Shown here piece by piece: positions 53,185 through 61,469 of a DNA stretch of 64,000 nt. Every line of letters starts with the position of its first letter. Positions within the stretch are counted from its first letter, which is position 1. The stretch lies in NCBI GenBank assembly GCA_944320195.1, contig CALUGP010000007.1, positions 1 through 64,000 of the forward strand, in the 5' to 3' direction. Source of the stretch: an uncultured Prevotella sp. GTDB taxonomy: Bacteria > Bacteroidota > Bacteroidia > Bacteroidales > Bacteroidaceae. The notes under the pieces are model-generated. The model saw nothing but the letters and a program-made list of their open reading frames with translations. It made no database searches and had not been told where the DNA came from. Position numbers and translations under genes: made by a program.

Positions 53185-55212
53185 ATGAAGAAAATCTTTA
53201 CTTTCCTGTTTTCGCTGCTCGCAACGACGGCGACGATGGCTCAGGGATGGCCGCAAGACTACAAAGGCGTGATGCTGCAAGGGTTCTACTGGGACTCTTA
53301 CTCTGACACGCAGTGGACCGCCCTCGAGTCGCAGGCCGACGAACTGGCCGAGTTTTTCAACCTCGTCTGGATACCGCAGAGCGGCAAGTCGGCCTCAGAC
53401 CCGTCAATGGGCTACAACGACCTGTGGTGGTTCACCGACTACACCAGCTCCTTCGGCAACGAGGAGCAGCTGCGCTCGATGATCAACACGTTCCGCCAGA
53501 AGGGCATTGGAACGATAGCCGACGTTGTGATAAACCACCGCTCGTCGCTCGCCGGCACGTGGATGAGCTTTCCCGAGGAGACTTACAACGGCGTGACTTA
53601 CACCATGCTGCCCTCTGACATTTGCGCCAACGACGACAAAGGAAATGCAGCCGCCCAGGCGGAAGTGAAGCCCACGGGTGCAAACGACACCGGCGACGAT
53701 TTCGACGGGGCGCGCGACCTTGACCACACAAGCCCCAACGTGCAGGCCATGGTGAAGGCTTACCTGGACATGTTGCTGGGCGACTTCGGCTACGCGGGCT
53801 TCCGCTACGACATGGTGAAGGGCTACGCGCCAGAGTACACGGGCATTTATAACACGTCGGCCAAGCCGGAGTTCTCCGTCGGAGAATACTGGGACGGCAC
53901 GCAGCAGATAAAGAACTGGATTGACGGAACCAAGGTTGACGGCGTGATACAGTCAGCCGCGTTCGACTTTCCGATGAAATACCTGCTCAACGACTGCTGC
54001 AACGTCGGCTCAAACTGGAACCGCCTGGCCGGCAGCAGCCTCATACAAAGCTCGGATTACAGGCGTTACGCCGTGACGTTCGTCGACAACCACGACACCT
54101 ACGACCGCGGAAACGGCAACGACTTGACAGCCAACATCCTCGCAGCCAACGCCTTCATCCTTGCCGCTCCCGGCACTCCGTGCGTATTCCTGCCCCATTG
54201 GAAGGAATACAAGGCCGACCTGAAGCAGATGATTTACGCCAGAAAAACGGCAGGAATAAGCAACGAGAGCACGTTCGAGGCACTTAACAACAAGCCAGCG
54301 CAATACGCCATAAAGGTAAACGGAGACGATGGCAAGTCGGTAGTGGTGCTGATGGGCGACACATCATGGCCGCAGTCAGCCGCCAAAGAGGCGGACTACT
54401 TCCCCGTAAAGACGGGCGACAACTTCGCCTACTACCTCTCGCGCAACGCCGAGACGGCGTGGACCGACACGCCGTCTGGCACATACGACAACGACTTCAG
54501 CGTTACGCTCAACGCCGTGACGGCGCAAAGCGGCGCCAAGCTGGTCTACACCACCGACGGCACTGAGCCTACGCCGGGCAGCACATGCGTTGCGGACGGA
54601 ACGAAGATAACCGTCAGCGGCGACATGACTCTTAATGTAGGGCTGCTCATCGGGGGCGCGGTGCATGGCGTGATAACAAGGCATTACACGGTAAAACACT
54701 TCCAACCGTATGACATCACGGTGTATGCCAATGTTGAAAACGTGGGCTGGAGCAACGTGTATTTCCACACATGGGGCGGCGACGACAAACTGCACGACAC
54801 CCAATGGCCCGGCCAACTCATCACTGAAACCAAGGAAATTGGCGGCAAGACGTGGTATTACAACACATACCACATCGCCTCCTCCACCGATGCTGTCAAC
54901 TTCGTGTTCGGTTCTGGGAACAACATGCCCCAGACGGTAGACGTGCTCAATGTCACCACCGACAAGTTCTTCGAGGTCTCAACAGAGCTGTCAGGCAGCA
55001 AACATCTTGTCAACGACGTTACCGACCAGTACACTACGGGCATCGGCGGCGTTGCCGTTGACACTCAGCGGCAGTCCTCATGCACCGCCGTATATGCCTT
55101 GGACGGCCGTCTTGTGCGTTCGTTCAAGCGTGAAACCACGCTTAATGAGGCAGTAAAAGGCCTCGCCAAGGGTCTTTATATAGTAGGAGGAAAGAAGGTT
55201 GTAGTGAGATAA
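53185..55212 (+). CDS. Secreted GH13 alpha-amylase with T9SS tail
   Basis: A 675-residue protein. The start at 53185 gives a signal peptide (FTFLFSLLATTATMAQG). The GH13 barrel has the nucleophile D209 (GFRYDMVKG), acid/base E234 (SVGEYWDG) and D304 (VDNHDT). A chitobiase-like module lies near 430-510, a CBM26-like domain near 512-610 (VYANVENVGWSNVYFH) and a type IX secretion sorting tail at ~635-675 (LDGRLVRSFKRE, KGLYIVGGKKVVVR). It cleaves starch at the cell surface and feeds the Sus transporter. Unlike SusG it is not a lipoprotein. Confidence 0.9.
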   Translation: MKKIFTFLFSLLATTATMAQGWPQDYKGVMLQGFYWDSYSDTQWTALESQADELAEFFNLVWIPQSGKSASDPSMGYNDLWWFTDYTSSFGNEEQLRSMINTFRQKGIGTIADVVINHRSSLAGTWMSFPEETYNGVTYTMLPSDICANDDKGNAAAQAEVKPTGANDTGDDFDGARDLDHTSPNVQAMVKAYLDMLLGDFGYAGFRYDMVKGYAPEYTGIYNTSAKPEFSVGEYWDGTQQIKNWIDGTKVDGVIQSAAFDFPMKYLLNDCCNVGSNWNRLAGSSLIQSSDYRRYAVTFVDNHDTYDRGNGNDLTANILAANAFILAAPGTPCVFLPHWKEYKADLKQMIYARKTAGISNESTFEALNNKPAQYAIKVNGDDGKSVVVLMGDTSWPQSAAKEADYFPVKTGDNFAYYLSRNAETAWTDTPSGTYDNDFSVTLNAVTAQSGAKLVYTTDGTEPTPGSTCVADGTKITVSGDMTLNVGLLIGGAVHGVITRHYTVKHFQPYDITVYANVENVGWSNVYFHTWGGDDKLHDTQWPGQLITETKEIGGKTWYYNTYHIASSTDAVNFVFGSGNNMPQTVDVLNVTTDKFFEVSTELSGSKHLVNDVTDQYTTGIGGVAVDTQRQSSCTAVYALDGRLVRSFKRETTLNEAVKGLAKGLYIVGGKKVVVR

Positions 55213-55214
55213 TT

Positions 55215-55320
55215 AAGAGTTAAGAATTAAAAATTAAGAATTAAGAAAAATACCCTTGCAAATTAACAGGCAAGACATTTTTTCTTAATTCTTAACTCTT
55301 AATTCTTAACTCTCTTAACT
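55215..55320. repeat. AT-rich inverted repeat between convergent genes
   Basis: Arms AAGAGTTAAGAATTAAAAAT... and the inverse ending ...CTTAATTCTTAACTCTT flank a short spacer, between the amylase and DUF4878 genes. It should act as a bidirectional terminator. Confidence 0.75.
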
Positions 55321-55334
55321 TTCTAAGTTTTGTT

Positions 55335-55742
55335 TTACTTGCTCAAGTCTATTTTCCAGTTGCCTTCAGAGTCTTTTTTCAGCTTGATGTCGTCCTCGTC
55401 GGTCTTCTTTTCAAACACCATCTTGGCCTTTACCACGGCTTCATTGCCGTCCTCAGAGAGCTCCTCTGACAAGATTTCATACGACTTCAGCGCGCCGTTG
55501 TTGTCGTAAGTCGTACTGATTTTGCTGTTCATCAGTTCCGCCAACTGGTCTTTCTCGGTGCTGCTTGTGGGAGCTTTGCCGTCTGGATAGTACACCAGTG
55601 AGGCCATCTTTTCGCCGTCCTTGTCCTGTATCGCCTTGATAAACTGCTCGGCTACGCCTTTCGGAGTATTGCTTCCACCTCCGCATGAAGCCATTGCCAG
55701 CACTGCGACAACGGCTACAAACAATCCAAAAACTTTCTTCAT
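55335..55742 (-). CDS. DUF4878-like lipoprotein
   Basis: A 135-residue lipoprotein with lipobox LAMASC (C20). The mature part starts GGGSNTPKGVAEQFIKAIQDKD, a helix-strand pattern shared with DUF4878 and SnoaL/NTF2-like lipoproteins, and ends in a KKDSEGNWKIDLSK strand. It would be exposed in the periplasm or at the outer membrane. Function unknown. It is encoded 29 bases beyond the start of the next gene on this strand, so a shared transcript is possible. Confidence 0.8.
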   Translation of the reverse strand: MKKVFGLFVAVVAVLAMASCGGGSNTPKGVAEQFIKAIQDKDGEKMASLVYYPDGKAPTSSTEKDQLAELMNSKISTTYDNNGALKSYEILSEELSEDGNEAVVKAKMVFEKKTDEDDIKLKKDSEGNWKIDLSK

Positions 55743-55770
55743 AATGATAATTTTTTAAGTTAATATTGGG

Positions 55771-56379
55771 TTAAAAAGACATTACTGTGTCCAGTTTGCC
55801 GCTGTTGCAGATGTCAGACGGCAGTATGCAGCGTATCGGGTTGAGGCCAGGCAGATGGAAATAGTGCCTCTTCTGTCCGGCGAGAGGCCGTCCGGCTTTG
55901 CAGTAAACGAAGTCAATCAGCTCGCAACAATACATTTTCGTAGTGTCTGTGTCATCATAGTCATGGTCGAAGAGAGTGCCTCTTTTGTACACGTCCACGG
56001 CGAAACGCGCGGCCCGCAATGCCGTGGCAGAGTCTCCGCGCAGGCGTTTCACCTCGCCAATCCTGGCGTTCATCGACGAGAAAAACCGCTGCGGCGTGTC
56101 CATCTTCACGCGGTCGGGGTCTCCCTCATAGTCGGGCTCGCCCGGAACGGCGTGCACCACCATCATCACTCCGCACGAATCCACCACTATCCCGATGTGC
56201 GAATAGGCCCCATTCCTGTCCGCCGCCAGCACGGCCCGGCTCGTAAGACCGCTGCCCCGGCGGAAAACCACGTCTCCGGCGCGCAGCTCACATCCTTCCG
56301 GAAGTATGCTCCGCTGCTCCGTTTCGGCGCAAGACGCCAGCATGGCGACCGCGATCATTATGGTAAAGAGCTTTTTCAT
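55771..56379 (-). CDS. YiiX/YebB-type papain-like cysteine hydrolase lipoprotein
   Basis: A 202-residue lipoprotein (lipobox LASC, C17). The conserved histidine sits in YSHIGIVVD near 83-90 and the cysteine in YCCELIDFVY near 150-159; the order histidine-then-cysteine is that of circularly permuted NlpC/P60 enzymes of the YiiX type. LRAGDVVFRRG leads the domain. It could hydrolyse an amide in peptidoglycan or lipid-linked substrate in the envelope. The gene precedes the DUF4878 gene on the minus strand. Confidence 0.82.
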   Translation of the reverse strand: MKKLFTIMIAVAMLASCAETEQRSILPEGCELRAGDVVFRRGSGLTSRAVLAADRNGAYSHIGIVVDSCGVMMVVHAVPGEPDYEGDPDRVKMDTPQRFFSSMNARIGEVKRLRGDSATALRAARFAVDVYKRGTLFDHDYDDTDTTKMYCCELIDFVYCKAGRPLAGQKRHYFHLPGLNPIRCILPSDICNSGKLDTVMSF

Positions 56380-56493
56380 GGCTTCGCAAAGGCATCACGA
56401 AGCAAATATAGTGAAAATAGTTTAAATGGCAAAACGTATGCTAAAATCTTTACAAAGATTGCCGGAAAACCGTTAAGTCTCCACTTGCGGTGC

Positions 56494-56600
56494 AATTAAA
56501 AATTAACAATTAAAAATTAAACAACATGGTTTTGCCTTCTCTCATGTATTCATCCATGACAACAATAAGCGTGGTTTAATTTTTAATTGTTCATTTTCAA
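56494..56600. repeat. AT-rich inverted repeat
   Basis: AATTAAAAATTAACAATTAA and the inverse tract TTAATTTTTAATTG flank a ~60-base spacer between the hydrolase and O-methyltransferase genes. It is of the class at 37617 and 55215. Confidence 0.6.
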
Positions 56601-57232
56601 TTCTTCTTCATGAGCAGAGTCAGGCCGTCACGTAGTGGGAGAATGACCTTCTCCACTCGTCCGTCGGAGGCAATGAAGTCGTTGAAGGCCTCGATGCCTA
56701 TGGTCTGGCGGTCGGTGGGTCGTGGCTTTTCGAGCACGTGTCCGTCCCAAAGCGTGTTGTCGGCGAGTATGAATCCGCCCGGGCGCAGCACCTTGAGAGC
56801 CATTTCGTAAGCCTCGACATAAGTGCGCTTGTCGCCGTCAATGAAGGCCATGTCGAACGTTACGCCGAGCATAGGCGCCTCTATTATCGCGTCGCCGATG
56901 ATGAAGCGTATCCTTTCGGCCACGGGCGAGCCTTCAATCCACGGGCGGGTGAAGTCTTCCAGCTCGTCGTCTATCTCGTAAGTGTACACCGTCCCGCCTT
57001 CGTCAAGGCCTTCGGCCATGCATATCGCGCTGTATCCGCTGAATGTTCCCACCTCGAGTATGTTCTTGGGGCGCACCATGCGCACGAGCATCTTCAGCAG
57101 CCTGCCCTGCAGGTGGCCGCTGGCCATGCGCCCGTGGAGCAGGTGTATGTTGGTGGCGCGCCACAGGCGGTGAAGGTAGTCGCCCTCGGGGTCGATGTGG
57201 GCGAGGATGTATTGTTCTAATTCAGGTGTCAT
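56597..57232 (-). CDS. SAM-dependent O-methyltransferase
   Basis: A 211-residue enzyme like caffeoyl-CoA/catechol O-methyltransferases. EVGTFSGYSAICMA (~62-75) is the SAM-binding motif I, TYEIDDEL near 87 motif II, and FDMAFIDGDKRTY near 128 plus LADNTLWDGHV near 153 supply the metal-binding acidic residues. The substrate is unknown; it methylates a hydroxyl on a small molecule in the cytoplasm. It stands apart from aroQ by a C/T-rich inverted repeat. Confidence 0.88.
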   Translation of the reverse strand: MTPELEQYILAHIDPEGDYLHRLWRATNIHLLHGRMASGHLQGRLLKMLVRMVRPKNILEVGTFSGYSAICMAEGLDEGGTVYTYEIDDELEDFTRPWIEGSPVAERIRFIIGDAIIEAPMLGVTFDMAFIDGDKRTYVEAYEMALKVLRPGGFILADNTLWDGHVLEKPRPTDRQTIGIEAFNDFIASDGRVEKVILPLRDGLTLLMKKN

Positions 57233-57279
57233 ACTAAAGAATAAACATAAACCAAATACACGGCAAACAAGCGCCTAAT

Positions 57280-57433
57280 ACCCACCCAAACCCTCCCCAA
57301 GGGAGGGAGCTTGACATGCTTTGCAGGCGGATTATGGCGGCTAAAGCAGATGGAATGTTACAAGACAGCAGACTGCAACAGCGTGCAATGCTATTAAAGC
57401 CCTTCCCTTCGGGAGGGGTTTGGGGTAGGTGCT
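57280..57433. repeat. Inverted repeat, C/T-rich class, copy 3
   Basis: Arms GCGCCTAATACCCACCCAAA (followed by CCCTCCCC) and GGAGGGGTTTGGGGTAGGTGC pair across a ~90-base spacer. The right arm overlaps the 3' end of aroQ. Confidence 0.7.
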
Positions 57434-57843
57434 AACAGTGCGCTCACCGCCAGGCGGTAAGAGTCAAGGCCGAAACCGCATATCACTCCGAGGCAGGCTG
57501 CCGATATCATGGACTTGTGGCGGAAGTCCTCGCGCTTGTGTACGTTGGATATGTGCACCTCCACCACGGGGCACTTCAGCGCGCGTATGCAGTCGTGCAG
57601 GGCCACGCTGGTGTGCGTGTAGGCGCCGGCGTTGAGCACAATGCCGCCATACGTGAAGCCCACTTCCTGCATCTTGTCTATCATCACGCCCTCCACGTTG
57701 CTCTGGAAATATTCTATCTCCACGCCGGGAAACGCCTCGCGGAGCCTGGGCAGGTAGTCTTCAAACGAGCTGGAGCCGTAGATTCCCGGCTCGCGGAGGC
57801 CCAGGAGGTTGAGATTAGGGCCGTTGAGTACAAGTATTTTCAT
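57394..57843 (-). CDS. aroQ: Type II 3-dehydroquinate dehydratase
   Basis: A 149-residue protein; the start at 57843 gives MKILVLNGPNLNLLGLREP. The tyrosine is in EPGIYGSSSF, NAGAYTHTSVAL near 77 and VEVHISNVHKRE near 99-110 form the active site. It dehydrates 3-dehydroquinate in the shikimate pathway. The last ~11 residues (PTPNPSRREGL) are coded by an intergenic inverted repeat, so the original C-terminus appears replaced. xerD is divergent, an arrangement common in Bacteroidetes. Confidence 0.93.
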   Translation of the reverse strand: MKILVLNGPNLNLLGLREPGIYGSSSFEDYLPRLREAFPGVEIEYFQSNVEGVMIDKMQEVGFTYGGIVLNAGAYTHTSVALHDCIRALKCPVVEVHISNVHKREDFRHKSMISAACLGVICGFGLDSYRLAVSALLAPTPNPSRREGL

Positions 57844-57860
57844 AATAAGACATTTTTTCT

Positions 57861-57868
57861 TAACTTTG
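57861..57868 (+). promoter_or_regulatory. -7 promoter box for xerD
   Basis: TAACTTTG lies 62 bases before the xerD start, within the aroQ/xerD divergent gap. A TTTT at 57837-57840 with a 20-base spacer may act as -33. Confidence 0.5.
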
Positions 57869-57930
57869 CAATGGCAATGCGCCATGCGGCCGGCCGCAAG
57901 CCGCGCCACGCTGCAAAAATACGAAATTTA

Positions 57931-58854
57931 ATGGAAAACAAAGACAAATCAACCGTCAATATCGCCCGGGCGTACCAACGATACATGCGCCTGGAGCGCA
58001 ATTTCACGCAAAACACGGTGGAGGCTTACATGCGCGACATCGAAAAACTGCTGCGCTTCCTGGCTGCGGAAGGCATTGAGCCGCAGGCCGCAGGCATTGA
58101 CGACCTGCGCCGCTTCGCCGCCTCGCTGCACGAGATTGGGGTCAGCCCGCGCTCGCAGTGCCGCATACTGAGCGGCGTAAGGACGTTCTACCGCTTCCTG
58201 CTTACCGACGGATATGTGGACGACGACCCGTCGGAACTGCTCGAGTCGCCCCAGACAGGCGAGCATCTGCCCGAGGTGTTGACCACTGACGAGGTTGACC
58301 GCATGGAGCAGGCGATAGACCTGACGAAGTGGGAGGGACAGCGCAACAAGGCCATCATCGAGGTGCTTTTCAGCTGCGGCCTGCGTGTGAGCGAGCTTGT
58401 TAGCCTGCGCCTGTCAGACCTTTACCTCGACGAACGCTTCGTCCGCGTCATCGGCAAGGGGCGCAAGGAGCGCCTCGTGCCCATATCCGAGAGCGCGGTG
58501 AAGCAGCTTCGCCTGTGGTTTGACGACCGCTGCCGCATGGACATAAAGCCGGGCGAGGAGGACTATGTGTTTCTTAACCGCCGTGGGGCGCATCTTACGC
58601 GCACCATGATACTGATAATGGTGAAGCGCCTCGGCTCTGAAGCCGGCATACAAAAGACCATCAGCCCCCACACCCTGCGCCACAGCTTCGCCACGGCACT
58701 GCTCGAAGGCGGCGCCGACCTGCGCGCGATACAGGCCATGCTGGGGCACGAGAGCATCGGCACGACCGAGATTTACACCCACATAGACACCCATACGCTG
58801 CGCCAGGAGATTCTGGAGCACCATCCACGCAACATCAATCACGCCGGGCAGTGA
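57931..58854 (+). CDS. xerD: Tyrosine recombinase XerD
   Basis: A 307-residue integrase-family recombinase. The N-terminal SAM-like domain (YMRLERNFTQNTVEAYMRDI) precedes the catalytic domain with R152 (GLRVSEL), H247 and R250 (HTLRHSF), and Y282 (EIYTHID). Length, the absence of mobile genes nearby and the aroQ partner identify the housekeeping XerD that resolves chromosome dimers rather than an element integrase. The start at 57931 follows a -7 box. Confidence 0.9.
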   Translation: MENKDKSTVNIARAYQRYMRLERNFTQNTVEAYMRDIEKLLRFLAAEGIEPQAAGIDDLRRFAASLHEIGVSPRSQCRILSGVRTFYRFLLTDGYVDDDPSELLESPQTGEHLPEVLTTDEVDRMEQAIDLTKWEGQRNKAIIEVLFSCGLRVSELVSLRLSDLYLDERFVRVIGKGRKERLVPISESAVKQLRLWFDDRCRMDIKPGEEDYVFLNRRGAHLTRTMILIMVKRLGSEAGIQKTISPHTLRHSFATALLEGGADLRAIQAMLGHESIGTTEIYTHIDTHTLRQEILEHHPRNINHAGQ

Positions 58855-58867
58855 CTCCGCATGGTCT

Positions 58868-58955
58868 GCGAAAGGCCGTCTTTCGCGTTGCAAAAGGCCG
58901 CAAACCGCACGCTAAAAGGCCGTCTTTTGGAAGCCAAAAGACGGCCTTTTGCAAA
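58868..58955. repeat. Palindromic intergenic repeat cluster 7
   Basis: Units CGAAAGGCCGTCTTTCG, CAAAAGGCCGCAAA, TAAAAGGCCGTCTTTTGG and CAAAAGACGGCCTTTTGC lie between convergent xerD and the GIN gene. Confidence 0.8.
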
Positions 58956-59049
58956 CAGCCTGACAGTCAATGAGTTGCAGAGCCGCGTTTATGGCGTGGC
59001 CAACGGCCTGCAACTGGCGGTTAAGCCAACGGTCAGGCAGCGTTTCGTT

Positions 59050-59814
59050 TTACTGCGTCACCTTTACCGAACCTGATCCTGCGACAGACTCTTCCGTCTC
59101 TTTGACACTGCCCTGGATGTCGATGTCGCCCGAGCCGGCTATGGAGCAGGAGGCCTTGCCTATGTCGGCGCGCGTGGCCTTGATGTCGCCCGAGCCTGCA
59201 ATGCTGCCTGTAAACTTGTCGGCCTTGATGCCGTCCATGGTCACGCCGCCCGAGCCTGCTATGCTGAAGTATGCCTTCTTGGCGTCTATTCCGCTGGCGT
59301 ATGCGTCGCCCGAGCCTGCTATGTCGATGCTGAAGTCGTCTGCCTTGACGCCCTTCATCTTGATGTCGCCCGAGCCTGCGATGTGCATTGACAGCTTCTC
59401 CGAGCTGATGTCGCGCTCCGTTATGAAGTTGCCCGACCCTTTTATTGACACTTCGGCGAGCGTGGGCGAGGTGACATGCACCTTCATGACATAGTCGTTG
59501 TGCGAGAAGAAATCATTGTCGCGCGCCGTTGATATGGCCAGTGTCTTGCCGTCTCCGGTCACGATTGTGCGCCGTGTGCTGGCAGTGTCGCCTTCAAGGC
59601 GTATGGCCGGTGAGTCGCCCTGCGTGTAATATACGTCGAAGCAGCCGTTGGCTTCTATGCGCGTGAAGCCCTTTGCCGCCGCGCTGTCGGCCATGCTTAC
59701 GGCCGCCTCGGCGCTTGCCGCGGGCTTGGGGCCGGTTGACGTGGTGTTGATTCTGAACACGCACGATGACAGGAGCATGGCCGCCACCGTGACGAATAAT
59801 GCGTTTCTTCTCAT
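59050..59814 (-). CDS. GIN-domain (DUF2807) lipoprotein
   Basis: A 254-residue protein with a lipobox-like SSC (C17). After a linker the chain has seven strands of the type IAGSGDI, repeated every 19-21 residues (SIKGSGNF, HIAGSGDI, DIAGSGDA, SIAGSGGV and so on). This is the beta-solenoid of the GIN/DUF2807 family, common as an envelope protein in Bacteroidetes; function unknown. It is the last gene on the efflux operon's strand, 52 bases after tolC, and may be transcribed with it. Confidence 0.85.
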   Translation of the reverse strand: MRRNALFVTVAAMLLSSCVFRINTTSTGPKPAASAEAAVSMADSAAAKGFTRIEANGCFDVYYTQGDSPAIRLEGDTASTRRTIVTGDGKTLAISTARDNDFFSHNDYVMKVHVTSPTLAEVSIKGSGNFITERDISSEKLSMHIAGSGDIKMKGVKADDFSIDIAGSGDAYASGIDAKKAYFSIAGSGGVTMDGIKADKFTGSIAGSGDIKATRADIGKASCSIAGSGDIDIQGSVKETEESVAGSGSVKVTQ

Positions 59815-59866
59815 AGTGAATGTTTTTTTGTTGTGTGTGTGATGTGGAAATGATGCTTGATTCTAA

Positions 59867-61198
59867 TTAAAAGTCGAGCCTGCGGCCGCGGTAGAAGTCG
59901 ATGAGACTTGTGCCGTACATGTACTCGTACTTGGCTCTTGCCAGGTCGCTCTCGGCTTTCAGCCAGTTGTTCTTGGCTTCGTTGAATTCCGTGATGCTTG
60001 CCTTGCCGTATTCGTATTTGGCCGCCGTGAGGTCAAACGCCGCCTTGTTGCTGCGTGTCGCCTCGGCGCTGCTCTCGTATTGCGCCTTTGCCGCCACGGC
60101 GTTGTAGTATGCCTGCTGTATCTCCTTGTACAGATTCTTCTTCACGTTGTCCAGCTGAAGCTGCTGCGACTCGCGGTTGAGGCGTGCCGTGCGGATGCTG
60201 TTGCGTGTCTCGAAGCGGTTGAATATGGGTATGTTCAGACTCAGGCCGATGTACTGGCTGAAGTTGTTGCGCATCTGCCGGCCGAAGTTTTCCGACTTGA
60301 ATCCGCTCGTTGTGTAATAGTTGGAGCCGAGTCCGGCCGACAGCGAGAGCGTGGGCCACAGTGCGCTTTGCGCTATCTTGATGCTCGTTTCGGCACTTTT
60401 CAGGCGCAGGTTTTCGGCCTTTACTTCAGGCTTGAAGGCCAGGGCTTCCTGGAAAACCTCGTCGGGCAGGGGCAGGGCGGCTGCGTCCGCTATGGCTATT
60501 GACGCCGTGTCGGGGCGCACTATGGCGAAGCCTTCGGGCGTGGAAAGCTCCAACAATTGCGCCAGAGAGAGCAGAGCCATGCGGTAGTCGTTGTCGGCCT
60601 GGGTCAGCGTGAGGCGGCTTTGCGCAAGTGTGGCCTCCTGTTGCGCCACTTCCACTCCGCTGGCCTTGCCCGTGCGGTACATTTCGTGCAGGCGTTCCAC
60701 CTGCATCGAGTCTATGTCTATCTGTCTCTGGGCCACGTCGCGCAGTTCAAGGTCGTAGAGAATCTGCACGTATGCCTGTGCCACCTGCACGCTCACGTCG
60801 TCGCGCGCCTTGTCAAGGTCGGCCGTGGCGGCCTCGAGGTTCAGCTTGTTCAGCTCTATGGTGCGCGGTATGCGGAAGCCTGTGAAGAGCGGAACGCTTG
60901 TTCCGAGCGACAGGGAAGTGCTGCTCGTGTTTTGGTTTGAGTACGTGTTTTCAGACGTAAGGCCGCGTCCGAACGACCAGTTCTGCGACGCCGAGGCGCT
61001 CAGGTTGGGCAGCCGGCTGTTCCTGGCCGTGCTCAGCTCCACCTCGTTTTGCCGCCTTGTCACGTCCTGCTGCTTCACGGTTATGTTGTTTGCCAGCGCG
61101 TAGTCGATGCACTGGCGCAGCGTCCATTCCTTCAGTTCCTGCGCCGATGCGGCCAACGAGCCTAACAGAAACGATATGGTAAATATGATGCGGTACAT
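59867..61198 (-). CDS. TolC-family outer-membrane efflux protein
   Basis: A 443-residue protein; the ATG at 61198 gives a signal peptide (IIFTISFLLGSLAASAQ). Two repeated coiled-coil halves are visible (DDVSVQVAQAYVQILYDL near 140; KKNLYKEIQQAYYNAVAAK near 350) and end in YGTSLIDFYRGRRLDF. It forms an outer-membrane channel for the membrane-fusion protein and permease encoded upstream on the minus strand. Substrate unknown. Confidence 0.9.
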   Translation of the reverse strand: MYRIIFTISFLLGSLAASAQELKEWTLRQCIDYALANNITVKQQDVTRRQNEVELSTARNSRLPNLSASASQNWSFGRGLTSENTYSNQNTSSTSLSLGTSVPLFTGFRIPRTIELNKLNLEAATADLDKARDDVSVQVAQAYVQILYDLELRDVAQRQIDIDSMQVERLHEMYRTGKASGVEVAQQEATLAQSRLTLTQADNDYRMALLSLAQLLELSTPEGFAIVRPDTASIAIADAAALPLPDEVFQEALAFKPEVKAENLRLKSAETSIKIAQSALWPTLSLSAGLGSNYYTTSGFKSENFGRQMRNNFSQYIGLSLNIPIFNRFETRNSIRTARLNRESQQLQLDNVKKNLYKEIQQAYYNAVAAKAQYESSAEATRSNKAAFDLTAAKYEYGKASITEFNEAKNNWLKAESDLARAKYEYMYGTSLIDFYRGRRLDF

Positions 61199-61247
61199 TG
61201 TTTTATGGCTTGTTTGTAAGTGGTTGATAATCAATATGTTTCCAATA

Positions 61248-61330
61248 TGCCGTCTTTTGGCTTGCAAAAGGTGGCCTTTTGCGTTGCGATTGACGGCCTT
61301 TTACCTCCCAAAAGGCGGCCTTTTGCAAAG
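61248..61330. repeat. Palindromic intergenic repeat cluster 8
   Basis: Units GCCGTCTTTTGGC, CAAAAGGTGGCCTTTTGC, GACGGCCTTTTAC and CAAAAGGCGGCCTTTTGC lie in the 271-base gap between the membrane-fusion protein and tolC genes. A second degenerate GATGCGCC repeat follows at 61345. Confidence 0.8.
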
Positions 61331-61469
61331 TAAGCAGCTAAGCCCGATGGGACGGATGAGCCTGATGCGCCAAATAGGCCGTCGCCCGTCGCATTCCAAG
61401 CTTCCTCCCTTTGGTAGGGCTTGGGTGGGTGTCGGGTGGTTGGCTGGCGGGTGTTTGGGCTTTATTTTT

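Noticed and set aside
57517-57930. N-terminal extension of XerD through the aroQ gene
   Set aside because: The extra 138 residues are antisense to aroQ; the ATG at 57931 gives a normal XerD after its own -7 box.
30661-61330. CRISPR array
   Set aside because: The palindromic units are short, irregularly spaced, in several gaps and without equal-length spacers or cas genes.
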